Shown: piece by piece, positions 1 through 7,931 of the stretch
How positions within the stretch are numbered: position 1 is the first letter of the stretch
Layout of the letters: the number at the start of each line of letters is the position of its first letter
Source: Spirochaetales bacterium
GTDB lineage: Bacteria; Spirochaetota; Spirochaetia; Treponematales; Rectinemataceae
Direction: 5' to 3'
Assembly (NCBI GenBank): GCA_015657395.1
Contig: JADLKI010000004.1
Location: 111,000 to 120,157, forward strand
Length of the DNA: 9,158 nt
Position numbers and translations under genes: made by a program
The notes under the pieces: model-generated
The model's database searches: none
The model's input: only the letters and a program-made list of their open reading frames with translations
Told to the model about the DNA's origin: nothing

Positions 1-1411
1 AAAGTCCGGATCTCTGTTTGGCTTTTCTCAGGGCCAGATAATTCTCCACATTCTGCAGCTCTTCCTGAAGGCTGACCACCGCTTTTGCCGACATGGAATA
101 CTGCAATATCATGCCAAGTTCGACAATAGATTTGCTTATTTCTTCCTGGCCGTTCGCGAGCAGCCTCCAGTTGATCATATCCAGAGTGTTGTATAGAAAA
201 TGGGGGTTGATTTGGGCCTGCAAGGCCTTGAATTCGGCCTCCTGGGTAAGAAGCCGCTGTTTATATGTTGTATCGATCAGCTCCTTGATATTGCGCACCA
301 TTTGATCAAAAACCCTTGACAGACTGCCTATTTCATCGCGGCGCTCCGAGTTGATCTGGACATCGAAATTGCCCTGCTCAACGAGCTTCATTGTCTTGGA
401 TAGATCATCAATCCCGCTCATCATGAGTGAAGCAAAGAGCCATGAAATCAAAATAGAAGGGAAAATCGATAATAGAATCGTCGCGGTCAATGTCCTGATG
501 ATATAGGAGAAAGAACGGGCGATGCTGGCCGAAGCGATGGTCGACACGAGCGTCCACCCCATTCCCGCATTTTGGATATATGAGACCAGGGTCTTTTGAG
601 AATCCGCCATGATGATGGTGTCTCTCTCTTTTGTGGCGTCGATTCGTGGAATGATATCCCTGTTCAGGGTGCCGCTTGAACCGGCGACAGGAAGCACAGT
701 CCGGGCACTCGGAGAGAGCATGTACATATTTACGCTTTTAAGTTTTGAATTTGAATAGTCGATGGCCGAGAAAAAATCTTCTTTGACGGAGACCATGAGA
801 AGTCCGAGGGTCTTCCCCTGAGTGTAGTCCTTGATCAGAGCCGCCGCCCTGAGGCCCCCCATGTGGTTTGAGTGGAAAATGCTGTCTCCTCCATGGTGGT
901 CGATTATGCTGTTGTCATCGAGCCAAACTAGTGCACCATTGTATGTTTCGGCGATTTTGAATACGTCGGTATCCTGAAGATGAAAATCGTGCGGCAAAAG
1001 GTAGGTGGCACGCGTCGAGTAGGTGTTGTTCTGCAAGTCGATGATCGAGAGATCGATCAAATCGTTCGATGCGCTCAGAAACTTTTTGGAGAGAATGGAA
1101 TTGACTATATTCTTTGCGCGCCCTACCTCAAGTGAGTTCTCTCTGTTGAGGCTGCTTTTGATTTCATTGCTGATGACAATATCGAGAGCGATGGAATTGA
1201 CCGCCTCAATTCTGCTGTCGAGGTCCTGGTTGACGACATTGAGAAGCTGGATGAGATTCTCTTCCTCGCGGTCAAAAAGCTGTTGTGCATAGATGCGCCA
1301 GGTTACAAAGCCAATGATGGCAGCCTGCAGGATACAGACGAAGGTAATGAGAAAGAATATCTCATTCTTTAAGTGAGTTCGGATATACGAACCAAGTCGA
1401 AATCGCTTCAT
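1..1411 (-). CDS. Sensor histidine kinase, duplicate copy, 3' end outside window
   Basis: This is the second copy of the YesM-like kinase at 4385-6211. The start is the ATG complementary to 1409-1411, giving MKRFRLGSYIRTHLKNE followed by a first membrane helix. Here the frame is open without interruption through the extracellular sensor region, the second membrane helix, HAMP and the H-box (QINPHFLYNT), to about residue 464. Both homopolymers that break the right-hand copy have the in-frame length in this arm (AAA at 1368-1370, six A at 771-776). Near the left edge an extra T in 17-19 throws the last few codons out of frame, where the other copy reads through. The gene runs off the window before the ATPase domain. 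It is probably an artefactual duplicate and should not be counted as a paralogue, but it is useful for correcting the other copy. Confidence 0.8.
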   Translation of the reverse strand, partial: MKRFRLGSYIRTHLKNEIFFLITFVCILQAAIIGFVTWRIYAQQLFDREEENLIQLLNVVNQDLDSRIEAVNSIALDIVISNEIKSSLNRENSLEVGRAKNIVNSILSKKFLSASNDLIDLSIIDLQNNTYSTRATYLLPHDFHLQDTDVFKIAETYNGALVWLDDNSIIDHHGGDSIFHSNHMGGLRAAALIKDYTQGKTLGLLMVSVKEDFFSAIDYSNSKLKSVNMYMLSPSARTVLPVAGSSGTLNRDIIPRIDATKERDTIIMADSQKTLVSYIQNAGMGWTLVSTIASASIARSFSYIIRTLTATILLSIFPSILISWLFASLMMSGIDDLSKTMKLVEQGNFDVQINSERRDEIGSLSRVFDQMVRNIKELIDTTYKQRLLTQEAEFKALQAQINPHFLYNTLDMINWRLLANGQEEISKSIVELGMILQYSMSAKAVVSLQEELQNVENYLALRKAKQRSGL

Positions 1412-1450
1412 TCATGCAATAACCAATTGTCGAAACGGCCCTCTCATATT

Positions 1451-2162
1451 TTATTCCTTCAGCCCGGAGGAAGAAATACCTTGAATATAGTATTTCTGAA
1501 GCGGCAGAAGAATTGCGACGGGTATCGCGATTGCGACTGTCGTTGCAGCAAAAATCGTGCCCCACTGTATGGTGAATTCGCCGTTGAATTCGGAAATGGC
1601 CACCTGAATGACTTTCAGACTTTTGTTGGTCGCTGCGACAAGAGGCCAGAGAAAGGCATCCCATTGCTGGATGAACATCATGAGACTGGCACTGATAATG
1701 ACCGGTTTGGACAGCGGCACCAGAAGCTGGAAGAAAATGCGCAGCGTGCCCGCGCCGTCAATAACCGCCGATTCGATCAGCGAGTCCGGGATGTCCTGGA
1801 AGAATTGCCGATAGAGGAATACTATCATGCCATTTGCTACCATAGGCAATATGAGGGCCGACCGCGTTTCGAGCATGCCCAGCGAACCCACTGTCTTGTA
1901 CAGTGGCACCGCGATCATTTCGAAAGGGATCATAAAGGAGAACAAGTATATTGTAAAAAGGATGTTGCCGCCTCTGAATTTGAACTTTGCAAATGCAAAG
2001 CCCGCCAGCCCGTTGACAACAAAGCCGAGCATGACAGTGACGATGGCCACTATTGCGGAATTCAGAAGCGGCCTGTAAAAGGAATTTTCAACAAAGAGCG
2101 AATAATAGCTCCTGAATGAGAAATGCTCTGGTATAAATGTATGCCATGATAAAGTTGAGACG
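1451..2162 (-). CDS. ABC transporter permease 2 (MalG family), duplicate copy lacking N-terminus
   Basis: This copy encodes residues 51-286 of the permease at 3485-4345, identical in amino-acid sequence from VSTLSWHTFIPE to the C-terminal SSSGLKE. It includes the EAA loop (residues about 174-204, core IESAVIDGAG) and the last membrane helices. Homology to the intact copy stops abruptly at 2162. Beyond that the sequence is corrupted rather than replaced by another gene, so the missing first 50 residues are present only as an unreadable version. An ATG at 2176 lies just outside the homologous part and is fortuitous. It is most likely part of the fold-back artefact and not a truncated paralogue. 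Confidence 0.8.
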
Positions 2163-2974
2163 AGCAGGACTATCACATTCTACTAAGAATGTGTCGTCAC
2201 CGTACACCACATCACGCACTGACAGCGTAACATCTCGACACTTATCAGACCAGACCGATCGGAAAGTACACGACGCGATAAATATATTATATCTCGAGAT
2301 AGCACTCATGCACTCGTAGACATACTATCATCACCAGTGGCATTAGTTTATATAATACAAGAATACGGAATCTACTTATGCCACTGCTCTCAACTAGGCG
2401 TATGGTCAGTTTCCCGTCCGGCGTCTTTATCCGCGCAGGATGATAGCGCAACTGCACAGCGGGATGGACACAATGAATGTCAATCGATGAGCGCACAGAC
2501 ACAGGTCACGAGTAGCGCGCTACGAGAACCGGCCGACAGTGTATAGAGCAGAACTTGAATTGGCTCTGCCAGCGGTGCATACTATCTGCATGGTGATATC
2601 ATACTAGGCGCTGTGAGTGCTTCTGCCTGCGCGCGCCTGCTCTCAGCCATGATGACACGAGCACGAACTGCATGAGCGAATCTAGACCACACACACAAAG
2701 TGGAGGGAGCGAGCCACCTGAATTTCCGATCGACCTAGAACGTCGTGAGATATATACTATGAGTGAGAACAATAGAGCCTATATCTGTTCACACGCCATG
2801 CTGTCCTGCGTACTGAATATATATGGCTGGATCCAGAGTGGGCGTGCGAGAGCGCGCCGCGAGAGCATCCACAACACCAGCGTAAAACAGGACACCTTTA
2901 CACAGCAGATGAGTATAATATAGGATCAACAAAGGCCTATTCCTCTACTTCTTTTCCTCTCCAACACACACTCC
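2163..2974 (-). other. Corrupted reverse-complement copy of permease 1 / permease 2 junction; no real gene
   Basis: There is no credible coding frame here, and the short open frames look like nothing known. In inverted orientation, collinear anchors match the clean arm: 2421-2439 with 3428-3445 (18 of 19 bases, one inserted C), 2470-2482 with 3394-3406 (13/13), 2503-2511 with 3373-3381 (9/9), 2551-2560 with 3338-3347 (10/10) and 2891-2899 with 3049-3057 (9/9). The coordinate sum climbs steadily from 5796 to 5948, so this arm carries about 150 extra bases spread over some 660. This is the pattern expected of an unpolished, low-quality second strand of a fold-back read. The change from near-perfect to heavily corrupted sequence at 2162/2163 is abrupt. 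Confidence 0.85.
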
Positions 2975-3104
2975 ATGTCCATGGGTGAGAGAGATAGACA
3001 CGTGGGTGCCTACTCGAGGCGAGTGCGAACTCATTCATCTGGCTGCGGAAAGGTGTCTTCACCTTACTGGAGTGTGCGTGGGCTCTGCAGCTCCATCTAC
3101 TCCG
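2975..3104 (+). other. Degraded sequence at palindrome axis, probably upstream permease 1 coding sequence
   Basis: This stretch lies between the axis (around CCATGG at 2979-2984) and the first reliably readable permease 1 codons. One frame stays open from 2985, but its translation before about residue 40 does not look like a MalF-family permease. Fragments of a plausible permease are scattered over two frames: a TGG AGT GTG at 3068-3076, then ATC TAC near 3095-3100, then the readable frame. I infer permease 1 coding sequence with several indels. I see no promoter or RNA signal in it. Confidence 0.5.
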
Positions 3105-3488
3105 ATCGTGTTGGCAGAATATCAGTCCTCAATCTACGAGGCAGGACGCATCGACGGAACCGGCTTCTTCTCCCAGCTCTTTTACCTGACTATTCCCATG
3201 CTCAAAAACTCACTGGTATTTGTCATCATATCGGACACAATGATCAATCTGTTCATGTTCGTGCCCGTGTACATGCTGACAGGCGGAGGGCCCGAAGGCA
3301 GTACCGATACACTGATGTATGAAGCGTACCGTGCGGCATTCAAGTTCTCCAACTATAACCGCTCGTACGCGATCGTGACCTTTCTGCTCATCGTGACATT
3401 CATTGTCATCGGCCTGCAGTTCTATCTCCTGCGCGATAAAGACGCGGCCGCGCTCAAAAAACATACACGGCAAAGGAGCATGGCATGA
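3105..3488 (+). CDS. ABC transporter permease 1 (MalF/UgpA family), C-terminal part
   Basis: This is the C-terminal 127 residues or so of an inner-membrane permease of the carbohydrate ABC importer family. It shows the EAA loop that docks the ATPase (YEAGRIDGTGFFSQLFYLTIP), then a membrane helix (SLVFVIISDTMINLFMFVPV), the family-typical GGGPEGSTDTLMYEAYRAAF, and a final helix ending QFYLLRDKD. The N-terminal half or more is missing because the sequence degrades towards the palindrome axis. The codons just before the EAA loop (LAEYQSS, where the family usually has something like LAGLQSIPxS) are probably already affected by errors. The stop TGA overlaps the start of permease 2 (ATGA), so the two are translationally coupled and form a heterodimeric channel. 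The binding protein gene that would show the substrate is not visible. Confidence 0.88.
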   Translation: MVLAEYQSSIYEAGRIDGTGFFSQLFYLTIPMLKNSLVFVIISDTMINLFMFVPVYMLTGGGPEGSTDTLMYEAYRAAFKFSNYNRSYAIVTFLLIVTFIVIGLQFYLLRDKDAAALKKHTRQRSMA

Positions 3489-4345
3489 TGGTCCAGCGGA
3501 AAAACAGATTCACCGTGTTGCTCAGCATCGTCTATTTCGCAGTAATAACAATCTTAATATTGTACACTCTATTCCCGATAGTCTGGTCGATAGGCGGATC
3601 GCTGCGGGCGGACGACGCCGAAATTTTCAAATACGTCTCAACTTTATCATGGCATACATTTATACCAGAGCATTTCTCATTCAGGAGCTATTATTCGCTC
3701 TTTGTTGAAAATTCCTTTTACAGGCCGCTTCTGAATTCCGCAATAGTGGCCATCGTCACTGTCATGCTCGGCTTTGTTGTCAACGGGCTGGCGGGCTTTG
3801 CATTTGCAAAGTTCAAATTCAGAGGCGGCAACATCCTTTTTACAATATACTTGTTCTCCTTTATGATCCCTTTCGAAATGATCGCGGTGCCACTGTACAA
3901 GACAGTGGGTTCGCTGGGCATGCTCGAAACGCGGTCGGCCCTCATATTGCCTATGGTAGCAAATGGCATGATAGTATTCCTCTATCGGCAATTCTTCCAG
4001 GACATCCCGGACTCGCTGATCGAATCGGCGGTTATTGACGGCGCGGGCACGCTGCGCATTTTCTTCCAGCTTCTGGTGCCGCTGTCCAAACCGGTCATTA
4101 TCAGTGCCAGTCTCATGATGTTCATCCAGCAATGGGATGCCTTTCTCTGGCCTCTTGTCGCAGCGACCAACAAAAGTCTGAAAGTCATTCAGGTGGCCAT
4201 TTCCGAATTCAACGGCGAATTCACCATACAGTGGGGCACGATTTTTGCTGCAACGACAGTCGCAATCGCGATACCCGTCGCAATTCTTCTGCCGCTTCAG
4301 AAATACTATATTCAAGGTATTTCTTCCTCCGGGCTGAAGGAATAA
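3485..4345 (+). CDS. ABC transporter permease 2 (MalG/UgpE family)
   Basis: This is a complete 286-residue inner-membrane permease, the usual length for the MalG-like partner of a carbohydrate importer. A first helix spans residues about 11-35. A periplasmic stretch (residues 40-80) is followed by further helices at roughly 83-108, 115-135, 150-170, 202-225 and 253-270. The EAA cytoplasmic loop lies at 174-204 (DIPDSLIESAVIDGAG, then the LVPLSKP end). The C-terminus YYIQGISSSGLKE is typical of the family (YFVQGIxxGxxKG). The start is fixed by the ATGA overlap with permease 1 and by an AGGAG at 3474-3478, six bases upstream. Residues 51-286 are repeated in inverted orientation at 1451-2162. 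The transported solute cannot be told from the sequence; a sugar or oligosaccharide is the usual case. Confidence 0.93.
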   Translation: MMVQRKNRFTVLLSIVYFAVITILILYTLFPIVWSIGGSLRADDAEIFKYVSTLSWHTFIPEHFSFRSYYSLFVENSFYRPLLNSAIVAIVTVMLGFVVNGLAGFAFAKFKFRGGNILFTIYLFSFMIPFEMIAVPLYKTVGSLGMLETRSALILPMVANGMIVFLYRQFFQDIPDSLIESAVIDGAGTLRIFFQLLVPLSKPVIISASLMMFIQQWDAFLWPLVAATNKSLKVIQVAISEFNGEFTIQWGTIFAATTVAIAIPVAILLPLQKYYIQGISSSGLKE

Positions 4346-5794
4346 AATATGAGAGGGCCGTTTCGACAATTGGTTATTGCATGAATGAAGCGATTTCGAC
4401 TTGGTTCGTATATCCGAACTCACTTAAAAGAATGAGATATTCTTTCTCATTACCTTCGTCTGTATCCTGCAGGCTGCCATCATTGGCTTTGTAACCTGGC
4501 GCATCTATGCACAACAGCTTTTTGACCGCGAGGAAGAGAATCTCATCCAGCTTCTCAATGTCGTCAACCAGGACCTCGACAGCAGAATTGAGGCGGTCAA
4601 TTCCATCGCTCTCGATATTGTCATCAGCAATGAAATCAAAAGCAGCCTCAACAGAGAGAACTCACTTGAGGTAGGGCGCGCAAAGAATATAGTCAATTCC
4701 ATTCTCTCCAAAAAGTTTCTGAGCGCATCGAACGATTTGATCGATCTCTCGATCATCGACTTGCAGAACAACACCTACTCGACGCGTGCCACCTACCTTT
4801 TGCCGCACGATTTTCATCTTCAGGATACCGACGTATTCAAAATCGCCGAAACATACAATGGTGCACTAGTTTGGCTCGATGACAACAGCATAATCGACCA
4901 CCATGGAGGAGACAGCATTTTCCACTCAAACCACATGGGGGGCCTCAGGGCGGCGGCTCTGATCAAGGACTACACTCAGGGGAAGACCCTCGGACTTCTC
5001 ATGGTCTCCGTCAAAGAAGATTTTTCTCGGCCATCGACTATTCAAATTCAAAACTTAAAAGCGTAAATATGTACATGCTCTCTCCGAGTGCCCGGACTGT
5101 GCTTCCTGTCGCCGGTTCAAGCGGCACCCTGAACAGGGATATCATTCCACGAATCGACGCCACAAAAGAGAGAGACACCATCATCATGGCGGATTCTCAA
5201 AAGACCCTGGTCTCATATATCCAAAATGCGGGAATGGGGTGGACGCTCGTGTCGACCATCGCTTCGGCCAGCATCGCCCGTTCTTTCTCCTATATCATCA
5301 GGACATTGACCGCGACGATTCTATTATCGATTTTCCCTTCTATTTTGATTTCATGGCTCTTTGCTTCACTCATGATGAGCGGGATTGATGATCTATCCAA
5401 GACAATGAAGCTCGTTGAGCAGGGCAATTTCGATGTCCAGATCAACTCGGAGCGCCGCGATGAAATAGGCAGTCTGTCAAGGGTTTTTGATCAAATGGTG
5501 CGCAATATCAAGGAGCTGATCGATACAACATATAAACAGCGGCTTCTTACCCAGGAGGCCGAATTCAAGGCCTTGCAGGCCCAAATCAACCCCCATTTTC
5601 TATACAACACTCTGGATATGATCAACTGGAGGCTGCTCGCGAACGGCCAGGAAGAAATAAGCAAATCTATTGTCGAACTTGGCATGATATTGCAGTATTC
5701 CATGTCGGCAAAAGCGGTGGTCAGCCTTCAGGAAGAGCTGCAGAATGTGGAGAATTATCTGGCCCTGAGAAAAGCCAACAGAGATCCGGACTTT
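3634..5794 (+). repeat. Right arm of large inverted repeat (clean part)
   Basis: This is the partner of 1-2162 in inverted orientation. It carries permease 2 from residue 51 onward and the histidine kinase to about residue 470. It runs without a break into unique sequence on both sides: permease 1 and the start of permease 2 to the left, and the kinase 3' end and response regulator to the right. It is therefore the copy in natural context. It contains two probable single-base errors within the kinase gene, which the left arm corrects. Confidence 0.95.
4349..4384 (+). CDS. Possible 11-codon leader ORF before the kinase
   Basis: An ATG at 4349 lies seven bases after AAGGA (4337-4341), a better ribosome-binding site than anything in front of the kinase start. 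It opens an 11-codon frame (MRGPFRQLVIA) ending in TGA at 4382-4384. The kinase ATG follows immediately, in the same frame. Both palindrome arms agree on this arrangement. It could be a translated leader that delivers ribosomes to the kinase start by termination-reinitiation, or simply chance. No known peptide is recognised. Confidence 0.3.
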   Translation: MRGPFRQLVIA

Positions 5795-6211
5795 TTATAT
5801 TCCATCAGCCGGGAGGATGGTCAAAAAGTACAATTGCCGAAGCTCACCCTTCAGCCGCTTGTAGAAAACGCAATCCTCCATGGATTCGGGCAGCGGCACT
5901 CCGGGAATGAGCTGCGAATCAGAGCGTTCCCTGTGGCGAAAAACAATTACTGCATCGAAATTGCCGATAATGGCGTAGGAATAGATGACGAAACACTCCG
6001 CGCCATCTTTGCAGAAAAGCCTCAGCAAAATGATAAGGCAGCCCCTTCAAAGATGCATATCGGCATCAAAAATGTCGACGAACGGATCAAAAACAGGTAT
6101 GGCGAGTCTTTTGGTGTTTCGGTCACCAGCCAGTATGGATATGGAACAAAAGTCAGCATTTTGGTTCCGGAAGATGGGGCAGCATTGATGGATTTGGGAT
6201 CAAGGCAATGA
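4385..6211 (+). CDS. YesM-like sensor histidine kinase (two probable sequencing frameshifts)
   Basis: This is an inner-membrane sensor kinase of 608 residues once two one-base homopolymer errors are corrected: an extra A in 4426-4429 and a missing T in 5021-5025. Both have the in-frame length in the inverted copy. Layout: short cytoplasmic N-terminus, TM1 (residues about 18-38), extracellular sensor region of about 265 residues (likely dCache-like, judged by size and position only), TM2 (306-331), HAMP (about 323-380), His_kinase H-box QINPHFLYNT with phospho-acceptor His at about 404, N-box LQPLVENAILHG (489-500), IADNGVGI (526-533), and a G-rich end YGYGTKVSILVP. The order and the NPHFLYN signature mark the LytS/YesM family, which usually partners AraC-type regulators. 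It lies 39 bp after permease 2 and overlaps the regulator start (ATGA). The start has only a weak Shine-Dalgarno. As written the gene looks broken; I judge it intact in the organism. Confidence 0.88.
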
Positions 6212-7425
6212 GAATCGTCATAGTCGACGATGAACCGATCATCTGCGAAGGTCTCGCAAACATGCTCGCCACTAAAAAAGAAAACAACTGGGAATTGATC
6301 GCCGTATACCACGATACCGAAGAAGCGCTCGAGACATGCAATTGGGAAAATGTCGATTTATTGCTCCTCGACATCAACATGCCCGGCATGAGTGGACTTG
6401 AGATGATTGAGCTGCTCCGCGAACGGGAGTGGGATACGCTCGTCATCATCATCAGCGGTTATGCCCAGTTCGAATACGCCCGCAAAGCAATGCTGAACAG
6501 TGCAGTAGACTTTATAACCAAGCCGGTAGCCATTGATAAACTCTTTGCCGCATTGCGCAAAGCGCAGACGATTCTGAATGATCGCGAGGCAGAAAGGAAA
6601 AAACAGTTACTCATCGAAGAGAATATCAACCACCTCATCCGCGAATACTTCAATGAAATAATCTTTGGAACGCAGGATTTTTCTGATGCACAGAAGCAAG
6701 GCCTGTGCAACGATTTCGATCTTGGAGGCAAAACATACTCCATCATGCTTCTTCTTGCGGATGAGGATGACATAAATTTCGCAGAGCTGCTGAAGACTGC
6801 GAAAAAGACCTTCCATTGCTCTTTCTACAGCTATCCTGCGGGCAGCGGCCTGACAGTGATTCTCGCCCTCCTGCCGGATTCTTCATATTTCGATCCGAAT
6901 ATCTTTCTATGCTTTGCAAAAGAATATATTCAAAATATCAGATGGTTTGGCTCTGCGTATGCCGAAACGATCGACGCAATAGGTACATCCTATACAAAAC
7001 TCTTCCAACACATGCGCGATTCCGGGGCAACAAATCCGGTGCAGACAGGAAGAATAATCGCACATGAGTCTCCGCTGCCTGCCGTTAAAAACAATTGCTC
7101 TTTGCCGGTGCTGCAAGTGCTCGAGATTATCGATCAAGAGTATGCCCAGCCGCTTTCTTTGACTATGCTGTCCAGCAGAGTATGCGTGCATCCTACGTAT
7201 TTGTCCAATCTCTTCAAGAAACAGGTCGGACTTACCCTGATAGAGTACATAAACCGCCGCAGAATAGAACAGGCGAAAAAATTGCTCGAAGATCCACTGA
7301 ACAAGATATTCTGGATCTCCGAACAAGTCGGATTCATAAATCAACGATACTTCAGCCAAGTCTTCAAAAGAATTACCGGGTTGACGCCGGTAGAATACCG
7401 CTCAAATTTCTTTCTCGCTAAATAA
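6208..7425 (+). CDS. YesN-like response regulator, receiver plus AraC-type DNA-binding domain
   Basis: A 405-residue cytoplasmic transcription factor and the partner of the kinase just upstream, whose stop it overlaps (ATGA). The receiver domain covers residues 1 to about 122, with acidic pocket D7/D8, phospho-acceptor D55 in [11 protein letters not shown]83 and K105 (ITKP). A linker region of about 175 residues without a recognised fold follows, as is usual in YesN-type regulators. The C-terminal AraC/XylS domain lies at about 299-405, with two helix-turn-helix units (residues about 316-338, [18 protein letters not shown], and about 366-391, [19 protein letters not shown]) and the closing GLTPVEYR. 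By position it probably controls the transporter genes upstream; that is inference. Its last 24 bases overlap the convergent aroQ. Confidence 0.95.
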   Translation: MRIVIVDDEPIICEGLANMLATKKENNWELIAVYHDTEEALETCNWENVDLLLLDINMPGMSGLEMIELLREREWDTLVIIISGYAQFEYARKAMLNSAVDFITKPVAIDKLFAALRKAQTILNDREAERKKQLLIEENINHLIREYFNEIIFGTQDFSDAQKQGLCNDFDLGGKTYSIMLLLADEDDINFAELLKTAKKTFHCSFYSYPAGSGLTVILALLPDSSYFDPNIFLCFAKEYIQNIRWFGSAYAETIDAIGTSYTKLFQHMRDSGATNPVQTGRIIAHESPLPAVKNNCSLPVLQVLEIIDQEYAQPLSLTMLSSRVCVHPTYLSNLFKKQVGLTLIEYINRRRIEQAKKLLEDPLNKIFWISEQVGFINQRYFSQVFKRITGLTPVEYRSNFFLAK

Positions 7426-7854
7426 ACTGAGCAAAGCCTGAAGCCCCAAAATATAGCTGTACGCCCCAAAACCGCTTATCTGCCCGACGCACACAGGGGC
7501 AATGACGGATGTGTGCCTGAATTCCTCTCGTCTATAGATATTAGAAAGGTGCACCTCGACTGTCGGTATGTCCACGGCGGCTATCGCATCGCGGATGGCG
7601 ATGGAATAATGCGTGTACGCGCCCGCATTGAGGATGATGCCGTCGATTTTTCCCCTGCAGCCGTGGATGTAATCGATCAGGCCGCCCTCCGAGTTCGACT
7701 GGAAAAATGCGAGGCTGACGGCCTGCTTTTCCGCTTCGCGCAGCATTTCGTCGTCGATGTCCTGCAGGCTCCTGGTGCCATAGATGTCTTTCTCTCTTGT
7801 GCCCAGCAGGTCGAGGTTCGGGCCATGGATCACTGCGATACGAAGTTCTGCCAT
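7402..7854 (-). CDS. aroQ: Type II 3-dehydroquinate dehydratase
   Basis: A 150-residue cytoplasmic enzyme of the shikimate pathway that converts 3-dehydroquinate to 3-dehydroshikimate; full length for the type II family, which forms dodecamers. Family motifs appear in order: [13 protein letters not shown] (residues about 9-21), catalytic Tyr in IYGTRSL (about 25), [15 protein letters not shown] (about 50-64), [16 protein letters not shown] (about 76-91), and [17 protein letters not shown] (about 99-115) with the conserved His and Arg. The start is supported by AAGGAG at 7864-7869, nine bases upstream. It lies 77 bp downstream of the sigma-54 regulator on the same strand, and its 3' end overlaps the response regulator tail-to-tail. 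No other aromatic-pathway gene is in the window. Confidence 0.97.
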   Translation of the reverse strand: MAELRIAVIHGPNLDLLGTREKDIYGTRSLQDIDDEMLREAEKQAVSLAFFQSNSEGGLIDYIHGCRGKIDGIILNAGAYTHYSIAIRDAIAAVDIPTVEVHLSNIYRREEFRHTSVIAPVCVGQISGFGAYSYILGLQALLSLFSEKEI

Positions 7855-7863
7855 ATCTACCGT

Positions 7864-7869
7864 CTCCTT
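7864..7869 (-). promoter_or_regulatory. Shine-Dalgarno of aroQ
   Basis: AAGGAG on the minus strand, nine bases before the aroQ ATG. It decides this start over any internal Met. Confidence 0.8.
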
Positions 7870-7874
7870 GTAGT

Positions 7875-7903
7875 AGTATACATGGCGGCGGGACCGGCCT
7901 CAA
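7875..7903 (-). promoter_or_regulatory. Possible sigma-70 promoter for aroQ
   Basis: On the minus strand, TTGAGG (7898-7903, four of six consensus bases) and TATACT (7875-7880, five of six) are separated by 17 bases. Transcription would begin near 7868-7870, giving a very short leader that starts at about the Shine-Dalgarno. That closeness is a weak point. If real, aroQ can be expressed independently of the sigma-54 regulator gene upstream. Confidence 0.4.
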
Positions 7904-7931
7904 CAAGTTCCGCCGCCGCCCCTGTTGGCCC

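Larger units (their letters stand above)
1..2162 (-). repeat. Left arm of large inverted repeat (clean part)
   Basis: Reverse-complementing this stretch reproduces 3634-5794 almost base for base. Paired coordinates sum to 5796 from 2162/3634 inward, to 5797 between the two kinase indels, to 5796 again, and to 5795 at the extreme left edge. These shifts correspond to three one-base indels: AAA versus AAAA (1368-1370 / 4426-4429), six versus five (771-776 / 5021-5025), and TTT versus AA (17-19 and its partner near 5775). I saw no substitution, and the overlapping reading frames on both strands translate identically in the two arms. Homology is still present at base 1, so the arm probably extends outside the window. 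Homopolymer-only differences are typical of long-read consensus error, so this is most likely an assembly or read artefact. Confidence 0.95.

Noticed and set aside
2137..2923. Several 60-83 codon ORFs in the spacer
   Set aside because: They lie in corrupted sequence that aligns in reverse to the permease genes. Their open frames are chance products of errors.
2900..3050. Hairpin telomere of a linear replicon as cause of the palindrome
   Set aside because: Linear spirochaete replicons do fold back at telomeres, but here the axis is inside a permease gene that should continue upstream, and one arm is corrupted over 800 bases. Not excluded outright, but much less likely than a read chimera.
4382..4387. 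TGA read through as an amino acid before the kinase start
   Set aside because: TGA serves as a normal stop for permease 1, the kinase and aroQ in this window.
3677..4423. 248-codon minus-strand ORF, with an identical plus-strand twin at 1373-2119
   Set aside because: It is antisense to permease 2 and the twin exists only because of the palindrome. The translation is rich in charged and Cys/His residues without domain features, and there is no ribosome site of note.
1..5794. Composite transposon or invertible element with long terminal inverted repeats
   Set aside because: No transposase, recombinase or target duplication is seen, and the arms are transporter and kinase genes that continue into natural neighbours only on the right.
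7884..7917. GC-rich hairpin (8-bp GGCGGCGG / CCGCCGCC stem) as terminator of the sigma-54 gene
   Set aside because: The loop is 18 bases and no T-run follows in the direction of transcription. It overlaps the candidate aroQ promoter. Probably a by-product of GC-rich triplet runs.
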